Assembly: GCA_947589415.1 (NCBI GenBank) | Contig: CANQBP010000010.1 | Span: forward strand, 1-56,237 | Length of the DNA stretch: 56,237 nt | Origin: an uncultured Clostridia bacterium | GTDB taxonomy: Bacteria > Bacillota > Clostridia > Oscillospirales > Acutalibacteraceae | Direction: 5' to 3' | Shown here: in pieces, positions 25,363-33,159 of the stretch | How positions within the stretch are numbered: the first letter of the stretch is position 1 | Layout: each line of letters starts with the position of its first letter | Translations under genes and position numbers: made by a program | Notes under the pieces: generated by a model | Databases searched by the model: none | Told to the model about the DNA's origin: nothing | What the model saw: only the letters and a program-made list of their open reading frames with translations

Positions 25363-27297
25363 TTACTTTACATAAGTATTATACGTTTTCATTATTCTTG
25401 TTACAAATTCGTAAAATGACATATTTGAATCATCGCCCGACGTATATTTCCCGTCAAGACTGAATTTAAAATCATTATCTGCATTTGCGAAATCTATATC
25501 CGGCTTGACACAACTTTGATAATTTGTTTTGGCTTTGTTATACTGTAATTCAAAATCAGATGTTTTCCATAAAGACAATCCCGCAACTTTTTTAAGTGCC
25601 GCCGTATATTTTTGATTAAGAAAATTACCGTCTTTAATTGCTAATTTTATAAGAGGATTTGCTTGAAGCTGATTAGCACCTCCCGCACGATTGGAATAAG
25701 GTGACTGTCCCGTCATACCCGTTCCGTCAGGATTATATCCCATAGTGACACCGAGAGTCCTGTCGTTGTCATAGGGAATAAATATCGCCTTTCCGTTATC
25801 CTTTCTGAAATATATATAGTGATTATTATAGTTGTTTCTTATATCATCGGGATCTCCTGCAAAGTAGTAAGCCGCAAGGAATTTTGCAAAATAATCGGTA
25901 TCAAGTACCGCCTCAAGTTGCGACTGATCGGGTTTTGAATTTATTACCTTGAGAAAATTCTTGAGAGCCTCATTTTTCGAGGTTTTTTCGTTAGTCTTTA
26001 GGTCAAAATTATATTTTGTTCCCTTATCCTCGTCCGTTATTCCGACAGATACCTGATTTTCTATATAGTTGGCAGGAGAATATGTCCAGCCTACCTTATA
26101 GAGATCTCCGCCAAGTGCCGATTTTGGAAGATTGCGCTCAAGAAAGATTTCATCTATCGGTTCGTATATTGTCATAACACCGTAGTTACTCTTATTGAAT
26201 ACAAGCTGCGAAAGTCCGATTTTTTGTGCAATCACACCGCTTTGTCTGAACATTTCGGCGGCATATATTTCTCTTATGTAAGTATCATCATAATTTCTGT
26301 TCCATTTAACATCGAGCTTTTTCAGCGTAGCGAAACGTCTGTTTTTTCTCGCTTTTCTTTCCGCATCGGTTTTCCATACCTTAGCATCGTTGCCATAGTA
26401 GTCCTTATCGTCAAAGGTTTCGTTAAAGCTCAACTTGTAATGCGAAAGATTAAGTTTACCGGAATTTTCATCATATACCGGAAGTATCGAGAGATTTCCC
26501 TTTGCTCTCACACCGACTTCATCTATCGTATAGCTTTTTCCGCCTACCGTTATAACCGCAGTTGCCTTTCTGTAAATGGGTGACTTTGTATTTTTCGCTT
26601 TATATTTATAATAGTCACTGTTCATCTTATCCATTTCACTCTTTGACATGGTTATTTCTATTTTAATCTTGTTGTCAAGACTGAAAAGACTGTTGTATGC
26701 TGACTGACCCCCTATATCCGTATCCGTATTAACCGAACTGTTACCGTTTCCCGAATTGCCTGTTGTTCCGTTGTTACCCGTTGCGGGCGAATTTTCATTA
26801 CTGCCGATACTACCACCGGAGGGTTTAGGATTTTGGTATGTTTTATCTCCGTCCGGCTGTCCGCCCGTTTCGTTATTGTTTTGTTCCGGTGTCGGTGGAG
26901 TATCAACAGTGGTTACGGTGTTGTTGTTTTGAGTTGTCTGTTCAACAGTACTCTTTTCTTCAGAGTCTTGAACAGAAGCGTCTGAAGCCGCAGAGCTTAC
27001 TTCCGAATTTACTTTGGAATTTTCTTTTGAATTATCCTTTGAGCTTTTCTCCGATACGTCATTTTTACTCGAATTAGATTTTTCACTCTCCGACTGCTCC
27101 GATGTTGTTTCCGAAACAATGCTGTTTTCTGTTTCTTTGCTTTCTTCTTCTGTCTGCTCTTGAGATGATATGATTGTACTGCTTTGGGCATTTTGTGTTT
27201 GGCTTGCGGTTGAATTTCCCGAACCGGCGCAGGCTGAAACCGAAACAGCCGCAAGTACGACCGACAGGATAACCGACAATTTTTTTCTCATAATCAT
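25363..27297 (-). CDS. CotH kinase family lipoprotein
   Basis: About 644 residues: a lipoprotein signal (lipobox VSAC then AGSG), a very long low-complexity region rich in Ser, Glu, Asn and Thr (to about residue 195) that should act as a stalk, then a CotH domain. Visible CotH features are IKIEITMSK, VGVRAKGNLS, the YIREIYAAEMFRQSG helix, YGVMTIYEPIDE, DPDDIRNNYNNHYIYFR and PYDNDRTLGVTMG, the last probably the metal-binding site. CotH in Bacillus phosphorylates spore coat proteins; bacterial lipoprotein forms often accompany VTC and DUF4956 genes, which here lie at the other end of the polymer locus. Start 27297 or 27291 are both possible. Confidence 0.88.
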   Translation of the reverse strand: MIMRKKLSVILSVVLAAVSVSACAGSGNSTASQTQNAQSSTIISSQEQTEEESKETENSIVSETTSEQSESEKSNSSKNDVSEKSSKDNSKENSKVNSEVSSAASDASVQDSEEKSTVEQTTQNNNTVTTVDTPPTPEQNNNETGGQPDGDKTYQNPKPSGGSIGSNENSPATGNNGTTGNSGNGNSSVNTDTDIGGQSAYNSLFSLDNKIKIEITMSKSEMDKMNSDYYKYKAKNTKSPIYRKATAVITVGGKSYTIDEVGVRAKGNLSILPVYDENSGKLNLSHYKLSFNETFDDKDYYGNDAKVWKTDAERKARKNRRFATLKKLDVKWNRNYDDTYIREIYAAEMFRQSGVIAQKIGLSQLVFNKSNYGVMTIYEPIDEIFLERNLPKSALGGDLYKVGWTYSPANYIENQVSVGITDEDKGTKYNFDLKTNEKTSKNEALKNFLKVINSKPDQSQLEAVLDTDYFAKFLAAYYFAGDPDDIRNNYNNHYIYFRKDNGKAIFIPYDNDRTLGVTMGYNPDGTGMTGQSPYSNRAGGANQLQANPLIKLAIKDGNFLNQKYTAALKKVAGLSLWKTSDFELQYNKAKTNYQSCVKPDIDFANADNDFKFSLDGKYTSGDDSNMSFYEFVTRIMKTYNTYVK

Positions 27298-27344
27298 TAC
27301 GCCTTCTTTCACTTTTTAATATGTTCCGATATACCTACAACTCG

Positions 27345-27373
27345 ATTATATGCCAAGAAATACATTCTGTCAA
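27345..27373 (-). promoter_or_regulatory. cotH promoter
   Basis: TTGACA (27373-27368) and TATAAT (27350-27345) on the minus strand, both perfect, with a 17-base spacer, about 50 bases before the cotH start. Confidence 0.8.
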
Positions 27374-27414
27374 TCAATAATTTATTCACTATTATCCCAA
27401 AAAAATTAAAAAAC

Positions 27415-27449
27415 ACGGCTCACGGAAACCATTCATTCCCGTAAGCCGT
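27415..27449 (-). terminator. terminator of the csoR-copA operon
   Basis: On the minus strand ACGGCTTACGG pairs with CCGTGAGCCGT across a 13-base loop, followed by GTTTTTTAATTTTTTT. It lies shortly after the copA stop. Confidence 0.8.
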
Positions 27450-27458
27450 ATTCTAACA

Positions 27459-27674
27459 TTATTCAGTTGTTTTTGCCTTATATCCTGCGCTCTCAACAGC
27501 ACTAATCAGCTTTTCGGCAGGAACATTCCCGTCAGTTGTAACCACGGCCGTATTTTTATCGAGGTCAACCTCGGCTGCCGTTACGCCCTCTATCTTTTCA
27601 AGTGCCTCCTTTACATGAGAAACACAATGCATACACATCATTCCCTCAACTGCAAGAGTCGTTCTGTTTTCCAT
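27459..27674 (-). CDS. copZ: CopZ-like copper chaperone from an internal start in copA
   Basis: The last 71 codons of copA form a complete heavy-metal-associated domain (TTLAVEGMMCMHCVSHVKEA, MxCxxC metal site). Directly before its ATG at 27674 is AAGGAGGTGAAAACT, a near-perfect ribosome site with ideal spacing, which a mere internal segment would not need. Many relatives encode copZ as a separate small gene after copA. Here the upstream stop seems to have been lost, so the cell may make both a fused CopA and free CopZ. E. coli makes a copper chaperone from copA by frameshift, a different route to the same outcome. Independent translation is an inference. Confidence 0.65.
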   Translation of the reverse strand: MENRTTLAVEGMMCMHCVSHVKEALEKIEGVTAAEVDLDKNTAVVTTDGNVPAEKLISAVESAGYKAKTTE

Positions 27675-29993
27675 AGTTTTCACCTCCTTCTTATCCGCAG
27701 CACTATTTTCAATGCTCACCGGTTTTTTCATTTTAAAACGGCGCAGCCTCAAAGCATTAGAAACTACACATATCGAGCTAAGGCTCATCGCCGCAGCCCC
27801 TATCATGGGGTTCAGCATCAATCCGACACCATAAAATACACCTGCCGCTATCGGTATTCCTATGGCATTATAAAAAAATGCCCAAAAGAGATTTTGTTTT
27901 ATATTGCGCATGACGGCACGGCTAAGTCTTATTGTATTTACAACGTCATACAAGTCGCTTTTCATAAGCACTATATCCGAAGATTCCACGGCTATATCCG
28001 TACCCGCCCCGATAGCAATTCCTATATTTGCCCTTGCAAGTGCCGGGGCATCGTTAATGCCGTCGCCGACCATTGCGACACACTTTCCTTTGTCAATAAG
28101 CTCCGAAATTTTCCTTTCTTTATCTCCGGGATAAAGTTCCGAAAAAATATGCTCAATTCCAACTGCCTTTCCGACCGCTTCGGCCGTGCGCCTGTTATCC
28201 CCGGTCAGCATTATCACATCTATTCCCATTTTTTTAAGTTCTCCGACCGCCTCGGCACTTGTAGGTTTTATTCTGTCCGCCGCCGCTATTATTCCCATAA
28301 GTTTATCATCACAAATAAAAAACATCGGTGTTTTTCCGTCATGTGCAAGTTTCTGCGCCGTTTCCGAAGTTTTTTTATCAATAAGTTTTTCCGCCGCCGC
28401 ATAATTCACGGCACTATAAACTTTTCCGTCCGCCTTTCCCGAAATACCCTTGCCCGGTGTCTGCGCAAAATCGGTTATTTCAAAATATCCCGTATTTTCC
28501 TTTTCCGCATAATGCACAACGGCTTCCGCAAGCGGGTGTTCGGAAAGTCTTTCCAACGAATATGCACATTTTAGGAGATAATTCCTATCCGTTGCCCCGA
28601 AGGGTATAATATCCGTAACATCAGGTTTTCCCTGCGTTACCGTTCCCGTCTTATCCAAGACCAGAGTATCGGTTTTGTGTGCAAGCTCAAGTGCCTCGGC
28701 AGATTTGATAAGTATGCCTCCTGCCGTACCTCTGCCCGTACCAACCATTATTGCGGTAGGTGTCGCAAGACCGAGGGCGCACGGACACGATATCACAAGC
28801 ACGGATACCGCCGCCGTAAATGCATGAGAAACGCCATACCCCAGCAAAAGCCACACAACCGCTGTAATAACAGATATTATCATAACAACAGGAACAAATA
28901 TCCCCGCCACCTTATCGGCAAGTTTAGCTATATGCGCTTTTGACGATGTGGCATCATCAACAAGCCGTATGATCTGCGAAAGTGCTGTATCCGCTCCGAC
29001 TTTTTCCGCTTTCATTTTAAAGTAGCCCGATTTGCTGACGGTTGCTCCGATAACACTGTCACCGACTTTCTTTTCGGCAGGAATACTCTCCCCCGTAAGA
29101 CTTGACTCATCAACCGCAGCACTTCCCTCAATTATAATGCCGTCTGCCGGCACGGTACTTCCCGCCTTGACTGACAGTATATCCCCGATTTGTATTTTAT
29201 CGGCGGATATCTCCGTTTCAATACCGTCACGGATAACGATTGCCGTTTTCGGCGACATATCCATAAGACTCATAATTGCATCGGTTGTTTTTCTTTTCGC
29301 CCTTGATTCAAAATATTTTCCTAATGTTATAAGCGTAAGTATCATTCCGACGGTTTCAAAATACATATTTTCACCGAAACCGTGTACGATTGAAAGATCA
29401 TTTACGGAATAGCCGTACATGATACCGTATAATGCATACACACCGTAAATAAACGATGCTCCCGATCCTACCGCAATAAGCGTATCCATATTAGGTGAAC
29501 CGTGCAGCAACGACTTAAACCCGTTTTTATAATATTTGTAATTTACCGCCATAATAGGCAGGGTAAGCAAAAGCTGCGTAAGGGCAAATATTCCCATATT
29601 TTGATGACCGAGAAAAAACGGCGGCAACGGTAAATTAAACATATGCCCCATTGCAATATAAGACAGAATAACGGCAAACACGGCGGATATGATAAGTCTT
29701 TTAAGCATTTTTCCCTGTTCGCTTTCGGCATTATTCGTCGGCATTTCGCTATTTGAAGATTTGCTCCGTTTAAGGTCGTCATTTCTGCTGACGTACGCCC
29801 CATACCCGCTCTTTTCCACGGCATTGATTATGTCCGACTCACCCGCGGTTTTTTCGTCATATTCGACTGTCATACTGTTTTTCAGAAGATTTACGGTAAC
29901 ATTTTTCACTCCATCGAGTGAGGACACACTTTTTTCAACCCTTGCACTGCAGGCAGCACAAGTCATTCCCGTAACATCAAATTTTTGCTTCAT
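27459..29993 (-). CDS. copA: Copper-exporting P-type ATPase CopA with C-terminal CopZ-like domain
   Basis: An 844-residue P1B-ATPase that pumps Cu(I) out. Order: N-terminal heavy-metal domain (GMTCAACS, Cys12 and Cys15), eight membrane helices, actuator TGES (about 300), the transport site CPC (403-405), phosphorylation site DKTGT (Asp447), and GDGINDAPAL. Unusually, after the last helices (MKKPVSIENS) the frame continues into a second heavy-metal domain, GMMCMHCVSH, residues 774-844. That part has its own AAGGAGGTG ribosome site and ATG and could be made alone as a copper chaperone (see separate entry). csoR is 15 bases upstream. AAGGCGGG precedes the ATG. Confidence 0.96.
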   Translation of the reverse strand: MKQKFDVTGMTCAACSARVEKSVSSLDGVKNVTVNLLKNSMTVEYDEKTAGESDIINAVEKSGYGAYVSRNDDLKRSKSSNSEMPTNNAESEQGKMLKRLIISAVFAVILSYIAMGHMFNLPLPPFFLGHQNMGIFALTQLLLTLPIMAVNYKYYKNGFKSLLHGSPNMDTLIAVGSGASFIYGVYALYGIMYGYSVNDLSIVHGFGENMYFETVGMILTLITLGKYFESRAKRKTTDAIMSLMDMSPKTAIVIRDGIETEISADKIQIGDILSVKAGSTVPADGIIIEGSAAVDESSLTGESIPAEKKVGDSVIGATVSKSGYFKMKAEKVGADTALSQIIRLVDDATSSKAHIAKLADKVAGIFVPVVMIISVITAVVWLLLGYGVSHAFTAAVSVLVISCPCALGLATPTAIMVGTGRGTAGGILIKSAEALELAHKTDTLVLDKTGTVTQGKPDVTDIIPFGATDRNYLLKCAYSLERLSEHPLAEAVVHYAEKENTGYFEITDFAQTPGKGISGKADGKVYSAVNYAAAEKLIDKKTSETAQKLAHDGKTPMFFICDDKLMGIIAAADRIKPTSAEAVGELKKMGIDVIMLTGDNRRTAEAVGKAVGIEHIFSELYPGDKERKISELIDKGKCVAMVGDGINDAPALARANIGIAIGAGTDIAVESSDIVLMKSDLYDVVNTIRLSRAVMRNIKQNLFWAFFYNAIGIPIAAGVFYGVGLMLNPMIGAAAMSLSSICVVSNALRLRRFKMKKPVSIENSAADKKEVKTMENRTTLAVEGMMCMHCVSHVKEALEKIEGVTAAEVDLDKNTAVVTTDGNVPAEKLISAVESAGYKAKTTE

Positions 29994-30008
29994 TATTTCT
30001 CACCCGCC

Positions 30009-30293
30009 TTATGAAAGTTTTTTGAATAATTCCATAACCTCATCAATGATCTTATCATTTCCGTCTTTAATCTGCTCTGTAACACAGGTTTCAAGGTGAC
30101 TTTTCATTATCACAAAACCGAGTGACTGCAGCGCTTTTTCCACAGCCGAAATCTGAATAAGTATATCCCCGCAATATCTGTTGTCCTCTATCATATTTCC
30201 AATACCGCCGAGCTGACCGATAATACGGTTAATTCTTTTCTTTAGGGCAATTGTTTCCTCATCGGTGCGAGGGGTGTTTTTATATCTGCACAT
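30009..30293 (-). CDS. csoR: Copper-sensing transcriptional repressor CsoR
   Basis: A 94-residue all-helical repressor of the CsoR/RcnR family. The Cu(I) ligands are visible as Cys41, His66 and Cys70 (NRYCGD and KSHLETC) with the same 25- and 4-residue spacing as in M. tuberculosis CsoR. RINRIIGQLGGIGNMIED is the conserved first helix. It lies 15 bases upstream of copA and its predicted operator covers the promoter, so copper should release it and switch on the operon. The start is unsure: the frame is open further upstream with two more cysteines (QCESC) but no usable start codon was seen there. Confidence 0.93.
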   Translation of the reverse strand: MCRYKNTPRTDEETIALKKRINRIIGQLGGIGNMIEDNRYCGDILIQISAVEKALQSLGFVIMKSHLETCVTEQIKDGNDKIIDEVMELFKKLS

Positions 30294-30376
30294 ACACGAC
30301 TCACATTGATTCTTCCTTTGAATATTATTATCCGTTTTTAATACACCTCACTAACTATCCTGTATCATCTTTAAAT

Positions 30377-30405
30377 ATTATATACCCCCTACGGGTATAT
30401 GTCAA
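30377..30405 (-). promoter_or_regulatory. csoR-copA promoter with CsoR operator in the spacer
   Basis: Minus-strand TTGACA (30405-30400) and TATAAT (30382-30377) are perfect, 17 bases apart. The spacer, TATACCCGTAGGGGGTA, is itself a close match to the known CsoR operator type (TACCC-TAC-GGGGGTA). Bound repressor would sit between the two boxes. Confidence 0.88.
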
Positions 30406-30506
30406 TATATTTTTTAACTGTAAATTATTATCTCGCAACATCATCGGATATTTTTTGTCGGTTTTCCGCATATAATTAGCAGGACAATTTTAAGGCGGTG
30501 TATTTA

Positions 30507-31043
30507 TTGGATAGCAGGTCGGACAAATATATTTTTTCGGGCAGGGTTGGATTTTTTGTTGTCGGGATACTTGGCTGCATAAATCATTTTTTATACAAGC
30601 TCAGCGGATATAACCCGATTGCAGGTGCTGTCACTCCAATAAACGAAAGCACATGGGAACATCTTAAACTTTTGTTTTTCCCGTATATATTATATACATT
30701 TACGGAATATATTATTTACGGCAGGCATATAAACGGCTTTCTGTTTTCAAGGGTAAAAGGACTTCTTGCAGGTCTTATTTTCATTCCGGCAGGTTTTTAC
30801 ACATATACCTCAATCACGGGAAATAATTATTTTATAGCAGATATAATGCTTTTTTTCATAGCCGTATATCTTTCATTCCATATAAGCACAAAGGACCTCG
30901 GCAAAAATACGAGGGCAAGTATTTCCAAGACAATTTCCGCAATTCTTCTTATAGCGGGCATTACGATACTATTTATAGGTTTCACCTTTTATCCCCCATC
31001 TTCCCCGCTTTTTGAAAGCACCCCCGTTACGGCTTTTATATAA
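30507..31043 (+). CDS. Integral membrane protein, DUF6512-like
   Basis: A 178-residue protein with five to six membrane helices. Conserved-looking segments are GILGCINHFLYKLSGYNP and PINESTWEHLKLLFFPY, which resemble the DUF6512 family of unknown function. A TTG at 30507 is chosen as start because AAGGCGGTG lies 6 bases upstream, the same arrangement as at the gene at 47373; a GTG at 30498 overlaps that site. It is divergent from csoR with about 200 bases between, so the copper promoter region also serves as its upstream region. No role in copper handling is shown: it lacks Cys or Met clusters. Confidence 0.75.
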   Translation: MDSRSDKYIFSGRVGFFVVGILGCINHFLYKLSGYNPIAGAVTPINESTWEHLKLLFFPYILYTFTEYIIYGRHINGFLFSRVKGLLAGLIFIPAGFYTYTSITGNNYFIADIMLFFIAVYLSFHISTKDLGKNTRASISKTISAILLIAGITILFIGFTFYPPSSPLFESTPVTAFI

Positions 31044-31067
31044 ATTTATAAATTTCCGAAATTCATC

Positions 31068-31096
31068 TTGACAAATGAAAAATATGGTGATATAGT
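31068..31096 (+). promoter_or_regulatory. cysK promoter
   Basis: TTGACA (31068-31073) and TATAGT (31091-31096) with a 17-base spacer; TATAAT at 31096-31101 overlaps as an alternative. About 95 bases before the cysK start. Confidence 0.7.
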
Positions 31097-31111
31097 ATAA
31101 TAAACCAAAAG

Positions 31112-31162
31112 CCTATATGTTTACTATGTTTTATTTCTTCATGCAGCATAATAACATATAGG
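31112..31162 (+). promoter_or_regulatory. dyad in the cysK leader
   Basis: CCTATATGTT (31112-31121) and AACATATAGG (31153-31162) are perfect 10-base inverted copies separated by 31 bases, between the promoter and the ribosome site. It could be an operator pair for a regulator such as CymR, or an RNA stem. No regulator gene is near. Confidence 0.45.
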
Positions 31163-31192
31163 ATACCGATAAATAAAAGGGAGTGTATTATT

Positions 31193-32122
31193 ATGTCGAA
31201 AATTTATAAGAGTATGACAGACCTTGTAGGCGGAACACCATTGCTTCTTGCCGACAATTTTGCCAAGGCAAACGGGGCAAAGGCGGATATTATAGTAAAA
31301 TTGGAGTATTTTAATCCGGCAGGATCTGTTAAAGACAGAATAGCAAAGAGTATGATTGCCGATGCAGAGGCTAAGGGATTACTCAAACCGGGTGCAACCA
31401 TTATTGAACCTACAAGCGGAAACACGGGCATAGGACTTGCCGCAGCAGCAGCCGCAAGAGGATATAAAGCAATACTCACCATGCCCGAAACCATGAGTGT
31501 TGAACGCAGAAATCTGCTCAAGGCATACGGTGCGGAGATCGTTCTTACCGACGGCTTCAAAGGAATGTCGGGCGCAATAGAAAAGGCAGACGAGTTGAAG
31601 GAACAGATTGAGGGTTCTGTAATTCTCGGACAGTTTGTAAACCCTGCAAATCCCCAAACGCATTATGAAACCACAGGCCCTGAAATATGGGAGGACACGG
31701 ACGGAGAGGTAGATATTTTCGTTGCGGGTGTAGGAACGGGCGGAACACTTTCGGGTACGGGAAAATATCTCAAGGAAAAAAATCCCGATATAAAGATTAT
31801 TGCTGTTGAGCCAAAGACTTCACCTGTTCTTTCGGAGGGAAAAGCGGGCAAACACAAAATACAAGGCATAGGTGCAGGCTTTGTACCCGAAACACTCGAC
31901 ACCGAAATTTATGACGAAGTTATTGCCGTCAGCAATGAGGATTCATTCACATACGGAAGAGCTTTTGCACACAGCGAAGGAATACTTGTAGGAATATCGA
32001 GCGGTGCTGCTCTTTACGCTGCACTTGAGCTTTCCAAGCGTCCCGAAAACAGCGGAAAACGTATTGTTGTAATTCTGCCCGACACAGGCGACAGATATCT
32101 TTCTACCGAGCTGTTTTCATAA
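31193..32122 (+). CDS. cysK: Cysteine synthase (O-acetylserine sulfhydrylase)
   Basis: A 309-residue PLP enzyme that makes cysteine from O-acetylserine and sulfide. The PLP lysine is in FNPAGSVKDRIAK, the substrate loop is EPTSGNTGIGLA, the phosphate-binding GVGTGGTLSGTG follows, and GISSGAALYAAL lies near the end. All are standard for CysK, and the length is normal. AAGGGAG stands before the ATG. It is monocistronic with a consensus promoter, a leader dyad and a strong terminator, which suggests its own control, likely by sulfur supply. No serine acetyltransferase gene is in the window. Confidence 0.96.
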   Translation: MSKIYKSMTDLVGGTPLLLADNFAKANGAKADIIVKLEYFNPAGSVKDRIAKSMIADAEAKGLLKPGATIIEPTSGNTGIGLAAAAAARGYKAILTMPETMSVERRNLLKAYGAEIVLTDGFKGMSGAIEKADELKEQIEGSVILGQFVNPANPQTHYETTGPEIWEDTDGEVDIFVAGVGTGGTLSGTGKYLKEKNPDIKIIAVEPKTSPVLSEGKAGKHKIQGIGAGFVPETLDTEIYDEVIAVSNEDSFTYGRAFAHSEGILVGISSGAALYAALELSKRPENSGKRIVVILPDTGDRYLSTELFS

Positions 32123-32136
32123 CATTCAAATATAAT

Positions 32137-32187
32137 AAAGGCTGTCATATTAAGTCAAAAATCCTTAATATGACAGCCTTTGTTTTT
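32137..32187 (+). terminator. cysK terminator
   Basis: A perfect 18-base stem (32137-32154 with 32164-32181; arm AAAGGCTGTCATATTAAG) with a 9-base loop, followed by GTTTTTAT. It can also act on the minus strand. Confidence 0.9.
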
Positions 32188-32294
32188 ATATCTGATATCA
32201 TAACAATTTGTTGTTATTAATGCTCGGATATATTCTTCGTTAAATGAATATCAACATCTTTGTTTCAAAGATATTTTACAAAACAAAAATAAAA

Positions 32295-32963
32295 TCAGCT
32301 TTCAAAAACAATATTCATCTCATTCAGCGATTCAATACATTCACTGATATCCTCAAAGCAGTCGGATAAACGATTTTTTATATTGTCCGGCAGTACCGTA
32401 ACACCCACAGATTTTCTCAAAACCAGTATATCATTTACAACAGACATTTCTTCGTCAGTCATTTCTTCATATTGTTCCTTACAATATTTCTCCAAGTCCT
32501 CGCCACCCATAAAAAGGGGCTCCAACATTTCTTTGCAGTCGGAGAGCAAATCTTCCTCGGTAAGGTTGGAGAAAATACCGTCATCACAACCCCAAAATGT
32601 GGAAGTAATAACTGGCATTGTCTTTCTGTTCACCTCGTCAAGCAGGTACTGCAAAGCCTCAGCTTCAGCAAGGTAAAGATATTTTTTATCTGCTCCCTTG
32701 AAAAGCTCATCAATCACGCTGAGAGAATAATTTGAATAATCAACATTTTCATCATTCCTAACGACGCCGACAAAATAACCGTTTTCAAATGAAATAGTCC
32801 CACGCCCGCCGCACAGATTCTGAAAGCAGTAATTGCCCTGATCCCACGACTGCTCACTACGCAAAATAGGATATTTTCCTACCATAACGGCATGGACAAC
32901 AGAAGAATACACACAATTATTATATAGTTTCTTATAATCAATGGTTTTAAAAATTTTCTCCAT
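32295..32963 (-). CDS. Hypothetical soluble protein
   Basis: A 222-residue acidic soluble protein with no signal peptide or membrane segment. The family was not recognised. Its look (a Trp/Gly/Cys-containing N-terminal beta region, SWDQGNYCFQNLCGGRGT, and an acidic helical C-terminal half with paired Cys/Asp-Glu segments) resembles stand-alone immunity or SUKH-neighbour proteins, but no toxin gene is adjacent, so this is only a guess. The ATG at 32963 follows GAAGGTGA and is preferred over a start at 33005. The next gene upstream ends about 200 bases away, with a small tandem repeat in between. Confidence 0.7.
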   Translation of the reverse strand: MEKIFKTIDYKKLYNNCVYSSVVHAVMVGKYPILRSEQSWDQGNYCFQNLCGGRGTISFENGYFVGVVRNDENVDYSNYSLSVIDELFKGADKKYLYLAEAEALQYLLDEVNRKTMPVITSTFWGCDDGIFSNLTEEDLLSDCKEMLEPLFMGGEDLEKYCKEQYEEMTDEEMSVVNDILVLRKSVGVTVLPDNIKNRLSDCFEDISECIESLNEMNIVFES

Positions 32964-33003
32964 TATCGTTTCACCTTCATACCTTGCAGCACACCTCGCT
33001 AAC

Positions 33004-33083
33004 AATTCAGTGGAGTGCCTCCGTTGTCAATCCAACGAAAACACCCCACTATCAATTCGGCGGAAGTATCTCCGCTGTTAATC
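33004..33083. repeat. imperfect tandem repeat, two units of about 50 bases
   Basis: The units AATTCAGTGGAGTGCCTCC (from 33004) and AATTCGGCGGAAGTATCTCC (from 33054) match over about 29 bases each. Each can fold into a small hairpin (GTGGAG/CTCC; GCGGA/TCCGC). It lies between the hypothetical gene and the ROK kinase and may be a decayed duplicated terminator or leader. Confidence 0.45.
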
Positions 33084-33159
33084 AATAATTATTTTATTGG
33101 AAACTGCTAATTCACGACACGACCGTAAATTTAAGAACAGTCACAAACTCCTTAGTATA

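Noticed and set aside
27615-28574. 319-residue open frame antisense to copA
   Set aside because: It is a shadow of copA codon bias, rich in His/Arg/Tyr/Cys with no domain, and no ribosome site.
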